A stretch of DNA of 64,000 nt from Bacteroidota bacterium (GTDB lineage Bacteria > Bacteroidota > Bacteroidia > Chitinophagales > Chitinophagaceae). Position 1 is the stretch's first letter. Every line of letters starts with the position of its first letter. Position numbers and translations under genes: made by a program. Location: positions 221,330 to 285,329 of the forward strand of contig JAEZGS010000016.1 of the NCBI GenBank assembly GCA_023437225.1, read 5' to 3'. The notes under the pieces were generated by a model. The model did no database searches, was not told where the DNA came from, and saw only the letters and a list, made by a program, of their open reading frames with translations. Below are positions 45,390 to 53,388 of the stretch, in pieces.

Positions 45390-45845
45390 TCAGCATACGA
45401 TAAATGTGTTTGAACTATTGCTCAGAGACTTTAATGTAGATTCGAGGTTTTTGTGAATATTCCGTGTTATGGAAGTAATGATGTTACGCAGCTCGCGAAT
45501 GTCTGTCGGTTTTGTGATGAAGCAAATAGCGCCATGCATCATTGTCTGTTCGATATCACGGGACTGGGACGAAGTGGTGTACATGATCACCGGGATCTTC
45601 GCAAGTCCTGCATCAGCCTTCAATTCAAGAAGGCATTGTTTACCGTCCATTTTTGGCATATTCAGATCAAGGAAAATGAGGTCCGGCAAATTTCCATTGC
45701 TCTTCCGCAACAGATCGAGTGCTGCCTGTCCATCCGGGGCATTAACAAATTTTACTGTAGGATCCACTTCGTGGAGGATCTCCTCGAACAGCGAACTATC
45801 ATCAATGTCATCGTCAACGAGTAAGAAAGTTGTCGGTTTGGTCAT
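45390..45845 (-). CDS. Single-domain response regulator
   Basis: 151 residues with only a receiver domain: DDD acidic pocket at 11-13, phospho-acceptor D60 in IFLDLNMPKMDGKQ and TKP lysine. The length and the ILHEVDPTVKFVNAPDGQAALDLL stretch resemble Rcp1-type receivers, which lack an output domain and act as phosphate carriers. It is the first gene of a five-gene signalling operon and likely the shuttle between its kinases. A promoter candidate lies about 65 bases upstream. Confidence 0.9.
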   Translation of the reverse strand: MTKPTTFLLVDDDIDDSSLFEEILHEVDPTVKFVNAPDGQAALDLLRKSNGNLPDLIFLDLNMPKMDGKQCLLELKADAGLAKIPVIMYTTSSQSRDIEQTMMHGAICFITKPTDIRELRNIITSITRNIHKNLESTLKSLSNSSNTFIVC

Positions 45846-46319
45846 ATATTATTTTTCCGGTTAAACGTTTGCGGAAAGGCTTGTAAACTAATGATTAAAA
45901 TTTAGACATTGCAAAGAAAATCTAATCGCGCGTATTGACCAACTGTGATGCTGCGATGTCAGAAGATAATACAATTTCATGAACTGTCAATAAGTTAATG
46001 TTTTAGTGCTGCCTTCCCGCCGGGCAGTTCAAACGGAAATATTCATTATGTTTGTAATAATGGCACTTCGCTTACAAAATATTAATCTTCGATCAGTAGA
46101 ACTACCAGTGCAATTGGATATTAGCAATTGCATCACGTGGTCGTTCCCTGAATTCGTGCCGTTTTGTGAGCAATTGTATTATTTCTCGAACTACAAGGAC
46201 TTTAGCAATACCACCCAAGCCTGACAGGCATGGCTTGGGCATTCCCATTTACTTCCTGGAATTAATCTAAAGCACGCCCCATAGCGGGAGCGTGATTGTT
46301 GTATTTAAAACTTAAAGTG
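45846..46319. other. 474-base intergenic region with several short palindromes
   Basis: Divergent gap between the signalling operon and the GltB-like gene. It holds a promoter candidate for the receiver gene and four palindromes, described separately. Translation of small frames here gives no recognisable protein. Confidence 0.6.
45912..45943 (-). promoter_or_regulatory. Candidate promoter of the receiver-kinase-CheRB operon
   Basis: On the minus strand GTTG (45940-45943), 20 bases, and TTTCTTTG (45912-45919), which differs from TAnnTTTG only by T for A. The start would be near 45905, giving a leader of about 60 nt to the ATG at 45845. Confidence 0.35.
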
Positions 46320-46354
46320 ATGAGATCAAACAGGCTGCCTGTCTCAATAGGCAG
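46009..46354. repeat. Cluster of REP-like palindromes
   Basis: Four inverted repeats within 350 bases: CTGCC...GGCAG (about 46009-46026), CCCAAGCC...GGCTTGGG (46214-46239, with a 10-base loop TGACAGGCAT), CACGCCCC...GGGAGCGTG (about 46273-46295), and CTGCCT...AGGCAG (46335-46354, inside the GltB-like gene's first codons). The repeated CTGCC/GGCAG theme resembles REP-type elements. No transposase is nearby. Confidence 0.45.
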
Positions 46355-47882
46355 GTCCATCACCGTATTGATGGTATTGGTAAACGTGGTGCTGATTGCT
46401 GAGGCTTTCCTTAATAATAACCTTTACTGGTTATTATGGATCACTGTGCCCTTGCTGATCATCACCGTGCATGATGTGTTACAACGTAAGCACGCGATCC
46501 TGCGTAACTACCCGTTGATCGGACACCTGCGTTTCCTTCTTGAAGCGATCAGACCTGAAATGCGCCAATATTTTTTTGAATCGGATCTTGATGGCAAACC
46601 CTTCAACCGCCGTCAGCGCTCCATCGTGTATCAACGCGCAAAAAATGAAAGGCAAACCGTTTCCTTCGGGATGCAGGAAGATGCGATGTCTCCCGGTTAT
46701 GAATGGGTGTCACACTCCAACTTTCCTTCGGAAATAGTGGAGAAAGACCTGCGTGTGCGGATCGGAAATGATCAGTGCCTGCAGCCGTACGATATGAGCT
46801 TACTGAACGTAGGGGCGATGAGTTACGGTGCATTGAGCAAAACCGCGATCATGGCTTTAAACGAAGGCGCAAAGCTGGGCAATTTCGCACAAAACACCGG
46901 TGAGGGTGGAATCAGCGATTATCATTTGCACGGTGGTGACCTCATCTGGCAGATCGGTACAGGATATTTCGGATGCCGCAATGCCTTCGGAGCCTTCGAA
47001 CCACTTACATTCCGCCGGCAGGCGCGCCGAAACGAAGTGAAGATGATCGAATTGAAGCTTTCACAGGGTGCCAAACCCGGGCATGGTGGCATTTTACCGG
47101 CGGCTAAGAACACTGCGGAAATTGCCGCAATTCGCAATGTAATGCCAGGTACAACGGTGCATTCGCCTGCAAGCCATCCGGAATTTAGTTCACCCAAAGG
47201 AATGATCCGGTTCCTTCAGTTGCTTCGTGAACTGAGCGGAGGCAAGCCGGTAGGTTTTAAACTGTGTATCGGTAACAAAGACGAATTTTTGGATATCTGC
47301 AAGGCGATCAGACATACAGGTATTCGTCCCGATTTCGTCACCGTTGATGGTGCGGAAGGCGGTACTGGTGCGGCTCCGCTGGAATTCACAGACAACCTTG
47401 GAATGCCACTCTATGATGCACTGGCATTCGTAAGGCAGGCACTGGAACATTATGGTCTTGCAGAAGATGTAAAAATCATTGCAGCAGGTAAGATCATTAC
47501 CGGGTTTGATGTGTTGAAGGTGATTTCACTTGGTGCTTCAGCATGTTATAGCGCACGCGGAATGATGATGGCGCTCGGTTGTATACAGGCACTGATCTGC
47601 GATAGCGGACGATGCCCTGTTGGCGTTGCAACACAGGACCCCTCGCTATTCCAGGGTCTGGATCCGGCGCACAAAAAGGTGCGTGTTGCAAACTATCACC
47701 GGCAAACGATCCGTGCAACGGTCGAATTAATGGAAGCCTGCGGATTTTCGGACCTGGCATCTGTCACTCCGAACCGATTCTATAGACGGATAAACAGAGA
47801 ACAATATGAAAGTTTTGAGGACATCTACTTCAGCCGGAGTCTGCTGCCCTCACTAACCATGTACCCAATTACGAACAATTAA
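46320..47882 (+). CDS. Membrane-anchored glutamate synthase-like FMN protein
   Basis: 520 residues. Two N-terminal hydrophobic segments (about 14-50) anchor the protein to the membrane. The rest is the FMN-binding glutamate synthase domain: NVGAMSYGALSKTAIMALNEGAKLGNF, NTGEGGISDYHLHGGDLIWQIGTGYFGCRN and GAEGGTGAAPLEF. A C-x5-C-x4-C motif (C421, C427, C432) in front of PVGVATQ matches the [3Fe-4S] site of GltB. The glutaminase and gltD-like parts are absent, so it is not a complete GOGAT; its substrate and electron donor are unknown. ATG 46320 was chosen over TTG 46296. It is followed after 11 bases by the Rnk-like gene. Confidence 0.88.
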   Translation: MRSNRLPVSIGRSITVLMVLVNVVLIAEAFLNNNLYWLLWITVPLLIITVHDVLQRKHAILRNYPLIGHLRFLLEAIRPEMRQYFFESDLDGKPFNRRQRSIVYQRAKNERQTVSFGMQEDAMSPGYEWVSHSNFPSEIVEKDLRVRIGNDQCLQPYDMSLLNVGAMSYGALSKTAIMALNEGAKLGNFAQNTGEGGISDYHLHGGDLIWQIGTGYFGCRNAFGAFEPLTFRRQARRNEVKMIELKLSQGAKPGHGGILPAAKNTAEIAAIRNVMPGTTVHSPASHPEFSSPKGMIRFLQLLRELSGGKPVGFKLCIGNKDEFLDICKAIRHTGIRPDFVTVDGAEGGTGAAPLEFTDNLGMPLYDALAFVRQALEHYGLAEDVKIIAAGKIITGFDVLKVISLGASACYSARGMMMALGCIQALICDSGRCPVGVATQDPSLFQGLDPAHKKVRVANYHRQTIRATVELMEACGFSDLASVTPNRFYRRINREQYESFEDIYFSRSLLPSLTMYPITNN

Positions 47883-47893
47883 AAAATCATAAG

Positions 47894-48298
47894 ATGCAAA
47901 CGAAGAAAAGAGATCAGCTTCTTCTTGAAAAGAACGACTATGATGTAATCATGCGCTACCTGAAGGCAGGTTATGGAAGAAATAGCTTTAACAGGCAGGA
48001 CGCCGAAGAACTTGAAGCAGAACTGAAAAAGGCCAAGCTGATGGATAAATCGAAGTTGCCCGCAGATGTGGTGCGACTCAACTCGCTTGTTACCATTCAC
48101 GATCTTGAACAAAAAAAGGAATTACAGCTGAAAGTGGTAATCCCCGAAAAAGCCGACATACGTGAAAGGCGCATATCTATTATGTCTCCCATCGGTACTG
48201 CTCTGATAGGATTCAGAAAAGGCCAGACGGTAAGCTGGAAAGTACCGGCCGGAAAAAAGACATTCAACATTGTTGAAGTTCAGAATGAAACAGCTTAA
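47894..48298 (+). CDS. GreA/GreB-like protein (Rnk type)
   Basis: 134 residues. The C-terminal half has the FKBP-like GreA/GreB fold seen in LNSLVTIHDLEQKKELQLKVVIPEKADI and SIMSPIGTALIGFRKGQTVSWKVPAGKKTFNIVEV. The N-terminal coiled coil is short and poorly conserved, without an obvious acidic tip pair, which resembles Rnk (regulator of nucleoside diphosphate kinase), a protein that binds RNA polymerase but does not stimulate cleavage. The gene starts 11 bases after the GltB-like gene and 60 before the porin. Confidence 0.85.
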   Translation: MQTKKRDQLLLEKNDYDVIMRYLKAGYGRNSFNRQDAEELEAELKKAKLMDKSKLPADVVRLNSLVTIHDLEQKKELQLKVVIPEKADIRERRISIMSPIGTALIGFRKGQTVSWKVPAGKKTFNIVEVQNETA

Positions 48299-48358
48299 TT
48301 ACTGTTGCAGTTGTTTGCAAATGCGGTGGCATAATTGTTGAAAATTATATGCTGCCAT

Positions 48359-49573
48359 ATGAGTAAGATACTTCAGTTGTTTTTCTTTCTTGCTGTGTTC
48401 CCGGTGTGCTTTGTCAACGCTCAATCGTTTGGGTTGGAAGCACGCTGGGACGACGGCATTAAGTTTCGAACCAAAGATGGCGCCACCGAATTCTCTATAG
48501 GTGGACGTGTACATTACGACGCAGTCTTTATGCATCAAAGCACTTCACTGGATTCATTGTTTGACGCGATTCCCGATAATGTTGAAGTGCGAAGAGCACG
48601 TTTAAGTTTCACCGGAACGATCAATGATGCAATGGCATATGAGTTTGAATTCACCTTTGGTGAACAGCTCGAATACGCAGATATGTATTTCGCGTTTCTT
48701 AAAGTGCCGCTGATAGAAAAAATAACGCTGGGCCATTTTCGTGAGCCGTTCGGTATGGAAGAAATGACAAGCAGTAATTCAATCGTGTTCATGGAAAGGT
48801 CACTCACCAGTGCATTTGGCCCTTCGCGCAACACAGGCGTAATGTTGCAAAAAGAATTTCTGGATAAGAAACTGCGGGCGTACGCTGGTTTTTTTCGGAT
48901 AACAAACGATCTTGGTACCGATCTCAAAGGCAATGGCGAACATTCTTTCAGTACACGTGTTGCATACCAGCCAATTTCAGATTCTTCATTAAACCGTTCG
49001 TTGCATGTGGGTGCATCAATGAGAATTTATCGACCCCAGGAGCGCATTCTGGAAATTAAGACTCAAAATGAAAGCAACATTGCTCCGATGTATATCAATA
49101 CCGGGGAAATCACCAATGTTAGTAACGTTAAACAGGTAGGAGCCGAGATTGGGTACAGTATCAAAAAGCTTTGTTTGCAATCAGAATATATTCATGCCTT
49201 CGCCGTTGAAAAGCAGGTGGGTAGCGACCAAAAGCAGGTTCGCGATCATAACAGTTTTTATTTAATGGCATCGTATTTCCTTAAAGGTGGTACACGAACC
49301 TATTCTAATAGCAGCAATCGTTTCTCGTCGATCTCAGTAGACAGAATGCGTGAGAAGGGCAAACTGGGCAGCGCCTGGGAAATTGCTGCGCGCTTATCGC
49401 AGATCAATATCGCAATGTCAGAAGAAGGCATCCGCAGGATGACAGACGTAACGTTCGGGTTGAACTGGTACTTCAATTCAAACTCCCGGTTCATGATGAA
49501 TTACGTGGTTGCATCGATGGGCGACGATCTGCGCGCCAATGCCCTTCAATTCAGAATGCAGGTGACATTCTAA
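48359..49573 (+). CDS. OprP/OprO-type porin
   Basis: 404 residues with a signal peptide (LQLFFFLAVFPVCFVNAQ) and the beta-barrel pattern of phosphate-selective porins O and P: FSIGGRVHYDAVF, VRRARLSFTGTINDAMAYEFEFTFG, ITLGHFREPFGMEEMTSSNSIVFMERSL and a final strand ending in aromatic F (QMQVTF), as outer-membrane barrels do. It should form a channel in the outer membrane for small anions, possibly phosphate or pyrophosphate. The ATG at 48359 matches the signal peptide start; the ORF's upstream TTG at 48335 does not. Confidence 0.88.
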   Translation: MSKILQLFFFLAVFPVCFVNAQSFGLEARWDDGIKFRTKDGATEFSIGGRVHYDAVFMHQSTSLDSLFDAIPDNVEVRRARLSFTGTINDAMAYEFEFTFGEQLEYADMYFAFLKVPLIEKITLGHFREPFGMEEMTSSNSIVFMERSLTSAFGPSRNTGVMLQKEFLDKKLRAYAGFFRITNDLGTDLKGNGEHSFSTRVAYQPISDSSLNRSLHVGASMRIYRPQERILEIKTQNESNIAPMYINTGEITNVSNVKQVGAEIGYSIKKLCLQSEYIHAFAVEKQVGSDQKQVRDHNSFYLMASYFLKGGTRTYSNSSNRFSSISVDRMREKGKLGSAWEIAARLSQINIAMSEEGIRRMTDVTFGLNWYFNSNSRFMMNYVVASMGDDLRANALQFRMQVTF

Positions 49574-49575
49574 GA

Positions 49576-49761
49576 TCATTGATTCCTCGACTCAAACCAT
49601 TCTCTTACCCTCTCGACTGACGGCCCGACTTCCCTTACAGCCTTCTCCAACTCTTCGCGACTGCAGTTTAAAGCCTCTGTCCAGTATCTCACTTCGTGAT
49701 CCTGTTCCAGATTGATCCGATTGTCATCTCGACGTCCTGTGTCTCTTAAATTATCTGCCAT
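49576..49761 (-). CDS. DUF3606 protein
   Basis: 61 residues matching the small DUF3606 family: RRDDNRINLEQDHEVRYWTEAL, then EELEKAVREVGPSVERVREWF. The family is common in Bacteroidota and Proteobacteria; its function is unknown. The ATG at 49761 (MADNLRDT) gives the usual family length, and an upstream start at 49779 would add six residues. The stop codon is two bases from the porin stop, in convergent orientation. Confidence 0.85.
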   Translation of the reverse strand: MADNLRDTGRRDDNRINLEQDHEVRYWTEALNCSREELEKAVREVGPSVERVREWFESRNQ

Positions 49762-49859
49762 GTTTTTTTCAGTTGCCAACGCAAATTTGATACCTGCGAT
49801 GTTGAACTAACCTATTGTTAAAGCTCATCGTTGCAGTTGTAGCAAATCAAAAATGATAG

Positions 49860-49882
49860 GAACTTAATGTAAAGTTCTTTTT
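49860..49882 (+). promoter_or_regulatory. Terminator-like hairpin directly before a start codon
   Basis: GAACTT AATGTA AAGTTC, perfect 6-base arms, is followed at once by TTTTT and then the ATG at 49883. The shape is that of an intrinsic terminator or attenuator placed at the translation start. Alternatively it is a chance feature of an AT-rich leader. Confidence 0.3.
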
Positions 49883-50320
49883 ATGAATAAACTCTACATT
49901 TCAACCCGTTTAATAGGTACGCTCGTGCTAGTGTCACTGCTATCAGCCTGCAGCAAAGATTTTTTGAAAAGCTATGATGACCGTATTCTCGGAACATGGC
50001 ATGTAAGAGGAGTAAACAGGGTGGGCTTTGGTGGTGATTCGGACAGGCTTCCCTTTAGGGACGGTACTTTCGTATTTTACGAAGACGGAACACTGGAATA
50101 CCATCGGGCCGGACAGGGTTACTCAGGCACCTGGGACATTGAGAAAAGATATTACAATGATGACGATGTTGTGCGGATCCTCAAGATCACAGCGGTGAAT
50201 TTCAACACTCAACAAATCATTTCACAGTACTACGATGACATGCAATTCGCCGGAACCGATCATTTCAAAGCAACCGTTCGCACAGGCTTCCACACGTACG
50301 TGACACACTTCAGAAGGTGA
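49883..50320 (+). CDS. Lipocalin-like lipoprotein
   Basis: 145 residues with a lipoprotein signal (LVSLLSAC, C23). The mature part begins ILGTWHVRGVNR and contains GTFVFYEDGTLEYHRAGQGYSGTWDIEKR, a pattern seen in small Bacteroidota lipoproteins with a lipocalin-like beta barrel. No further function can be assigned. The gene converges on copA with a gap of 8 bases. Confidence 0.75.
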   Translation: MNKLYISTRLIGTLVLVSLLSACSKDFLKSYDDRILGTWHVRGVNRVGFGGDSDRLPFRDGTFVFYEDGTLEYHRAGQGYSGTWDIEKRYYNDDDVVRILKITAVNFNTQQIISQYYDDMQFAGTDHFKATVRTGFHTYVTHFRR

Positions 50321-50348
50321 AGTGACTTTTATAGTTTTAGCCACTTCA
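50318..50348. terminator. Possible shared hairpin at convergent gene ends
   Basis: TGAAGTG and CACTTCA are perfect 7-base arms around a loop of 17 bases that is rich in T. It spans the stop codons of the lipoprotein gene and copA. The loop is long for an intrinsic terminator, so this is tentative. Confidence 0.3.
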
Positions 50349-52557
50349 GACGAACACTGTTTGTCACAACACTTACGCTGCTTAAGGCCATAGCTGCCCC
50401 GGCAATCATCGGGTTAAGAACAAAACCATTTATCGGATAAAGTATCCCGGCTGCAATGGGTATTCCAATAACGTTATAAATGAATGCCCAGAAAAGGTTT
50501 TGTCGCAGCGTATCAACAGTTTTCTTCGAAAGCTGAATTGCTTTTGGAATTTTCGTGAGATCCGAAGAGATGATGGTCATCTTTGCCACGTCCATCGCAA
50601 TATCACTTCCCTTTCCCATAGCAATGCTTACATCGGCCTGAGCGAGGGCATTGCTGTCGTTGATTCCGTCGCCCACCATGGCAACAGTCTTTCCCTGCTT
50701 CTGAAGTTCTTTCACGAAGGCGGCTTTTTCCGCAGGTAAAACTTCGGCCTGGAAATTCCTGATTCCTACCTGTCTCGCTACAACTTCAGCGGTATGTTTA
50801 TTATCGCCTGTCAGCATATATACATCAATCCCTTTCCCATGTAATTGTTTGACGGCTGCAATTGATGATGGCTTTATCTTGTCTGCAATTGCAATTACTG
50901 CTAACACTTCTTTTTCGTTCGAATACCAGATCACCGTATGAGCCGAAGCGAGCCATTCATCTGCTGCTGCTTGCAGTTTCTCCTCGATGAAAATGTTATT
51001 ATCAGCGATAAGCGAAGCGCTACCCACAAAATAATGCATGTCTTTATACATGGCCCGCACACCTTTACCAGTAAGGCTTTGAAAAGATTGTAATTCAACC
51101 GGGGCCGCGTCAGGCTTTGAAAGGTGGTTGACCACTGCATCAGCAAGAGGATGCTCCGATTTACCTTCGACACTGCTCAGTATTCTGCTGAAATATTCAA
51201 TATCGATATCGCCTTTCCATTTGATAGCTACCACTTGCGGTTTCCCTTCTGTGATGGTGCCGGTTTTATCGAGGATGATCGCATCGATGTTTCGCGAACG
51301 CTCCAGGCTTTCCGCATCTTTAATGAGAATACCGTTTTCCGCGCCTTTACCAATCCCCGCCATAATGGCCGTAGGAGTAGCCAATCCAAGCGCACAGGGA
51401 CATGCAATGATCAGTACTGTTACCATTGCCAGCAATCCCTGCGTTAAACCGTTTTCACCGCCGAGAACCAACCATGCAATCAAACTCGCTAAGGCGATGA
51501 TTATCACAATTGGAACGAATATCCCTGCAATCCTGTCAACAAGTTTTTGAACAGGTGCTTTGCTTCCCTGTGCGTCCTGTACCATGCGGATGATTTGTGC
51601 AAGCATGGTATCGCCTCCCACTTTTTCCGCACGGAACTGAAAACTTCCTTTTTGATTGATGGTGCCCGCGAACACCTGTTTTCCAACCTGCTTCTCAACG
51701 GGTATAGGTTCTCCGTTGATCATCGATTCATCAACAAATGACGACCCGCTTATCAATGAACCGTCCACCGCGATCTTTTCACCCGGTTTCACCTGGATGA
51801 TATCACCGGGTTGAACATTAGCAATGGCCACCTCGGTAGTATTTCCATGATGATCTACGATGAGCACGGTCTTGGGTTGAAGTCCCATCAATTTCTTGAT
51901 CGCCGCGGAGGTGTTGCCGCGTGCATTTTCTTCCAATAGTTTACCCAGAAGAATAAACGCGATGATCACCCCGGCTGCTTCAAAATATACGTGTGCATGT
52001 AGTCCCTGCCTATGCCAATATCCAGGGAACAATGTATTGAAAACGCTGAACAGGTAGGCGACGCCGGTGCTCAATGCTACCAGTGTGTCCATGTTGGCAG
52101 AACGATGTTTTGCCTGCTTCACTGCTCCCGTAAAGAATTGTTTACCGAATATCAATACGATGGGGGTCGACAATGCCCACATAATGTAATTCGCATATGG
52201 CATATCCATGAAGAACATTCCAATGATTACAAGCGGCACGGCCAGTATTAGCGCTCCAATTGTTCGAATCTTTAGCGACCTATGTTTCGTTCTTTGAAGG
52301 TCTTCAAGCGTTTCCTTTGCATCTTCACTCTCATCGATCAATAAATCATAACCGATGCTTTGCAAAACAGCCTTCATTTTGAAGGGATCTGTAACTGCCG
52401 GGTCATATTCAATTTGAGCCATCGCATTTGCATAGTTAACCGAAACACTGGTGACTCCTTCAGTATTTTCAAGCATGCTTTGCGAGCTGCTCGCACAGGA
52501 AGCACAGCTCATGTTGAGTATGGGAAATGTTTTCTTTATTACAGTTGTCTCTTTCAT
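50329..52557 (-). CDS. copA: Copper-exporting P1B-type ATPase
   Basis: 742 residues. An N-terminal HMA domain has the CASC metal site (C18, C21). Eight membrane helices are predicted, and helix 6 carries the CPC motif in IACPCALGLATPTAIMAG. The actuator motif is GEPIPVEKQ, the phosphorylation site ILDKTGTITEG, and the hinge GDGINDSNALAQADVSIAMG. The last helices show YNVIG and MALSSVSVVTNS, which mark Cu(I) pumps (P1B-1). It exports Cu+ from the cytoplasm. A 15-base palindrome upstream and a neighbouring AraC regulator with a metal-binding start suggest copper-responsive control. Confidence 0.95.
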   Translation of the reverse strand: MKETTVIKKTFPILNMSCASCASSSQSMLENTEGVTSVSVNYANAMAQIEYDPAVTDPFKMKAVLQSIGYDLLIDESEDAKETLEDLQRTKHRSLKIRTIGALILAVPLVIIGMFFMDMPYANYIMWALSTPIVLIFGKQFFTGAVKQAKHRSANMDTLVALSTGVAYLFSVFNTLFPGYWHRQGLHAHVYFEAAGVIIAFILLGKLLEENARGNTSAAIKKLMGLQPKTVLIVDHHGNTTEVAIANVQPGDIIQVKPGEKIAVDGSLISGSSFVDESMINGEPIPVEKQVGKQVFAGTINQKGSFQFRAEKVGGDTMLAQIIRMVQDAQGSKAPVQKLVDRIAGIFVPIVIIIALASLIAWLVLGGENGLTQGLLAMVTVLIIACPCALGLATPTAIMAGIGKGAENGILIKDAESLERSRNIDAIILDKTGTITEGKPQVVAIKWKGDIDIEYFSRILSSVEGKSEHPLADAVVNHLSKPDAAPVELQSFQSLTGKGVRAMYKDMHYFVGSASLIADNNIFIEEKLQAAADEWLASAHTVIWYSNEKEVLAVIAIADKIKPSSIAAVKQLHGKGIDVYMLTGDNKHTAEVVARQVGIRNFQAEVLPAEKAAFVKELQKQGKTVAMVGDGINDSNALAQADVSIAMGKGSDIAMDVAKMTIISSDLTKIPKAIQLSKKTVDTLRQNLFWAFIYNVIGIPIAAGILYPINGFVLNPMIAGAAMALSSVSVVTNSVRLKWLKL

Positions 52558-52574
52558 CTTGTTTTGTTGAACTG

Positions 52575-52611
52575 CAAAGGTCCAACGAACCAGGTGAGGT
52601 GTGTTACACCT
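52575..52611 (-). promoter_or_regulatory. copA promoter with operator-like palindrome
   Basis: AGGTGT GTT ACACCT (52597-52611) is a perfect 6-base-arm palindrome. A -7-like box GACCTTTG (minus strand, 52575-52582) lies downstream of it, placing the palindrome near -36. No TTTG element sits at -33, as expected for an activator-dependent promoter. Confidence 0.45.
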
Positions 52612-52640
52612 TTATGGGAAAGAAGTGTATTTATTTGTAA

Positions 52641-52734
52641 TGTGGAAATGTGGAAATGTGGAAATGTGAAGATGTGTAACTGAGAAATGTGGAAATGTGA
52701 AGATGCGGGAAATGTGGGAATGTGAAGATGTGGA
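52641..52734. repeat. GTGGAAAT short tandem repeat
   Basis: Degenerate copies of a 9-base unit (TGTGGAAA, TGTGAAGA, TGTGGGAA) fill most of the gap between the AraC gene and copA. The 77-residue minus-strand frame here is repeat-derived (FPHFHIS) and not a gene. Confidence 0.8.
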
Positions 52735-52746
52735 AATCCCTGTGGT

Positions 52747-53334
52747 TTAGCTATCCGAATTGTTTGTTGCGGTGCCAACTGAATCAATAGGTATTCGGTG
52801 AATGGCGCCGATTTGTTTAAATGCCGAAGGCGTCATACCGGTCAGTTTTTTGAATTGATTTGACAAATGTTGCGTGCTGCTATAGCCGAGATTGACTGCA
52901 ATCTGACTTAAAGTAAACTCATTATACATGAGCCATTCTTTTGTCTTTTCAATTTTCTGAAGTATGAAAAACTGTTCAATCGTGATTCCCTCGACTTCCG
53001 AAAAAAGTTTGCTCACTGATGAATAGTCTTTGTAGATGTGGTCGGTCAAAAATTTGCTTACACTGAAATGATCTTCGATATCACCCGACTGAACCTTTTG
53101 AATAAGAAGATTTTTTATTTGTTCAATCAACTGCGACTTCTGGTCATCCAGTAGCTCAAAACCGGTTGCTTTAAGATCGGCGGAAAGCTTGTCCAGTTGA
53201 GCTTTTGAAGGTTCATCAATAAGTTCAACCTCTCCCAGTCGAACATACTTGGTCTGCAGCGAATTTTGTTTCAGGATTTGCTCAACTGAAGTAACGCAAC
53301 GGGGACATACCATGTTCTTAATGATCAATCGCAT
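52747..53334 (-). CDS. AraC-family regulator with HMA-like N-terminus
   Basis: 195 residues. The first 60 resemble a heavy-metal-associated domain: RLIIKNMVCPRCVTSVEQIL, with a CPRC site (C10, C13). The C-terminal part is a two-helix-turn-helix AraC domain: WLMYNEFTLSQIAVNLGYSSTQHLSNQFKKLTGMTPSAFKQ. Such proteins are common in Bacteroidota near copper genes. Given the adjacent copA, it is probably a Cu(I) sensor activating or repressing the pump; this is inference. A perfect -7 box TAACTTTG followed by CATC abuts the ATG. The gene begins shortly after the terminator of the upstream tRNA-Ser. Confidence 0.85.
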   Translation of the reverse strand: MRLIIKNMVCPRCVTSVEQILKQNSLQTKYVRLGEVELIDEPSKAQLDKLSADLKATGFELLDDQKSQLIEQIKNLLIQKVQSGDIEDHFSVSKFLTDHIYKDYSSVSKLFSEVEGITIEQFFILQKIEKTKEWLMYNEFTLSQIAVNLGYSSTQHLSNQFKKLTGMTPSAFKQIGAIHRIPIDSVGTATNNSDS

Positions 53335-53338
53335 GATG

Positions 53339-53346
53339 CAAAGTTA
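53339..53346 (-). promoter_or_regulatory. -7 box abutting the AraC-family gene
   Basis: Minus-strand TAACTTTG, perfect match to TAnnTTTG, then CATC and the ATG at 53334. It lies 12 bases from the tRNA terminator hairpin. Predicted leaderless start. Confidence 0.45.
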
Positions 53347-53353
53347 AACTAAA

Positions 53354-53378
53354 CAAAAATGCCCGCCGATGCGGACAT
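53354..53378 (-). terminator. Terminator of tRNA-Ser(CGA)
   Basis: Minus-strand ATGTCCGC ATCG GCGGGCAT (one G-U pair) followed by TTTTTG: a compact intrinsic terminator about 10 bases past the tRNA 3' end. Confidence 0.75.
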
Positions 53379-53388
53379 TCATTGTTAG

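Noticed and set aside
46006..46224. 72-residue frame in the 474-base gap
   Set aside because: Starts with GTG, has no recognisable motif and overlaps REP-like palindromes.
52554..52787. 77-residue minus-strand frame rich in FPHFHIS
   Set aside because: Generated by translation of the short tandem repeat.
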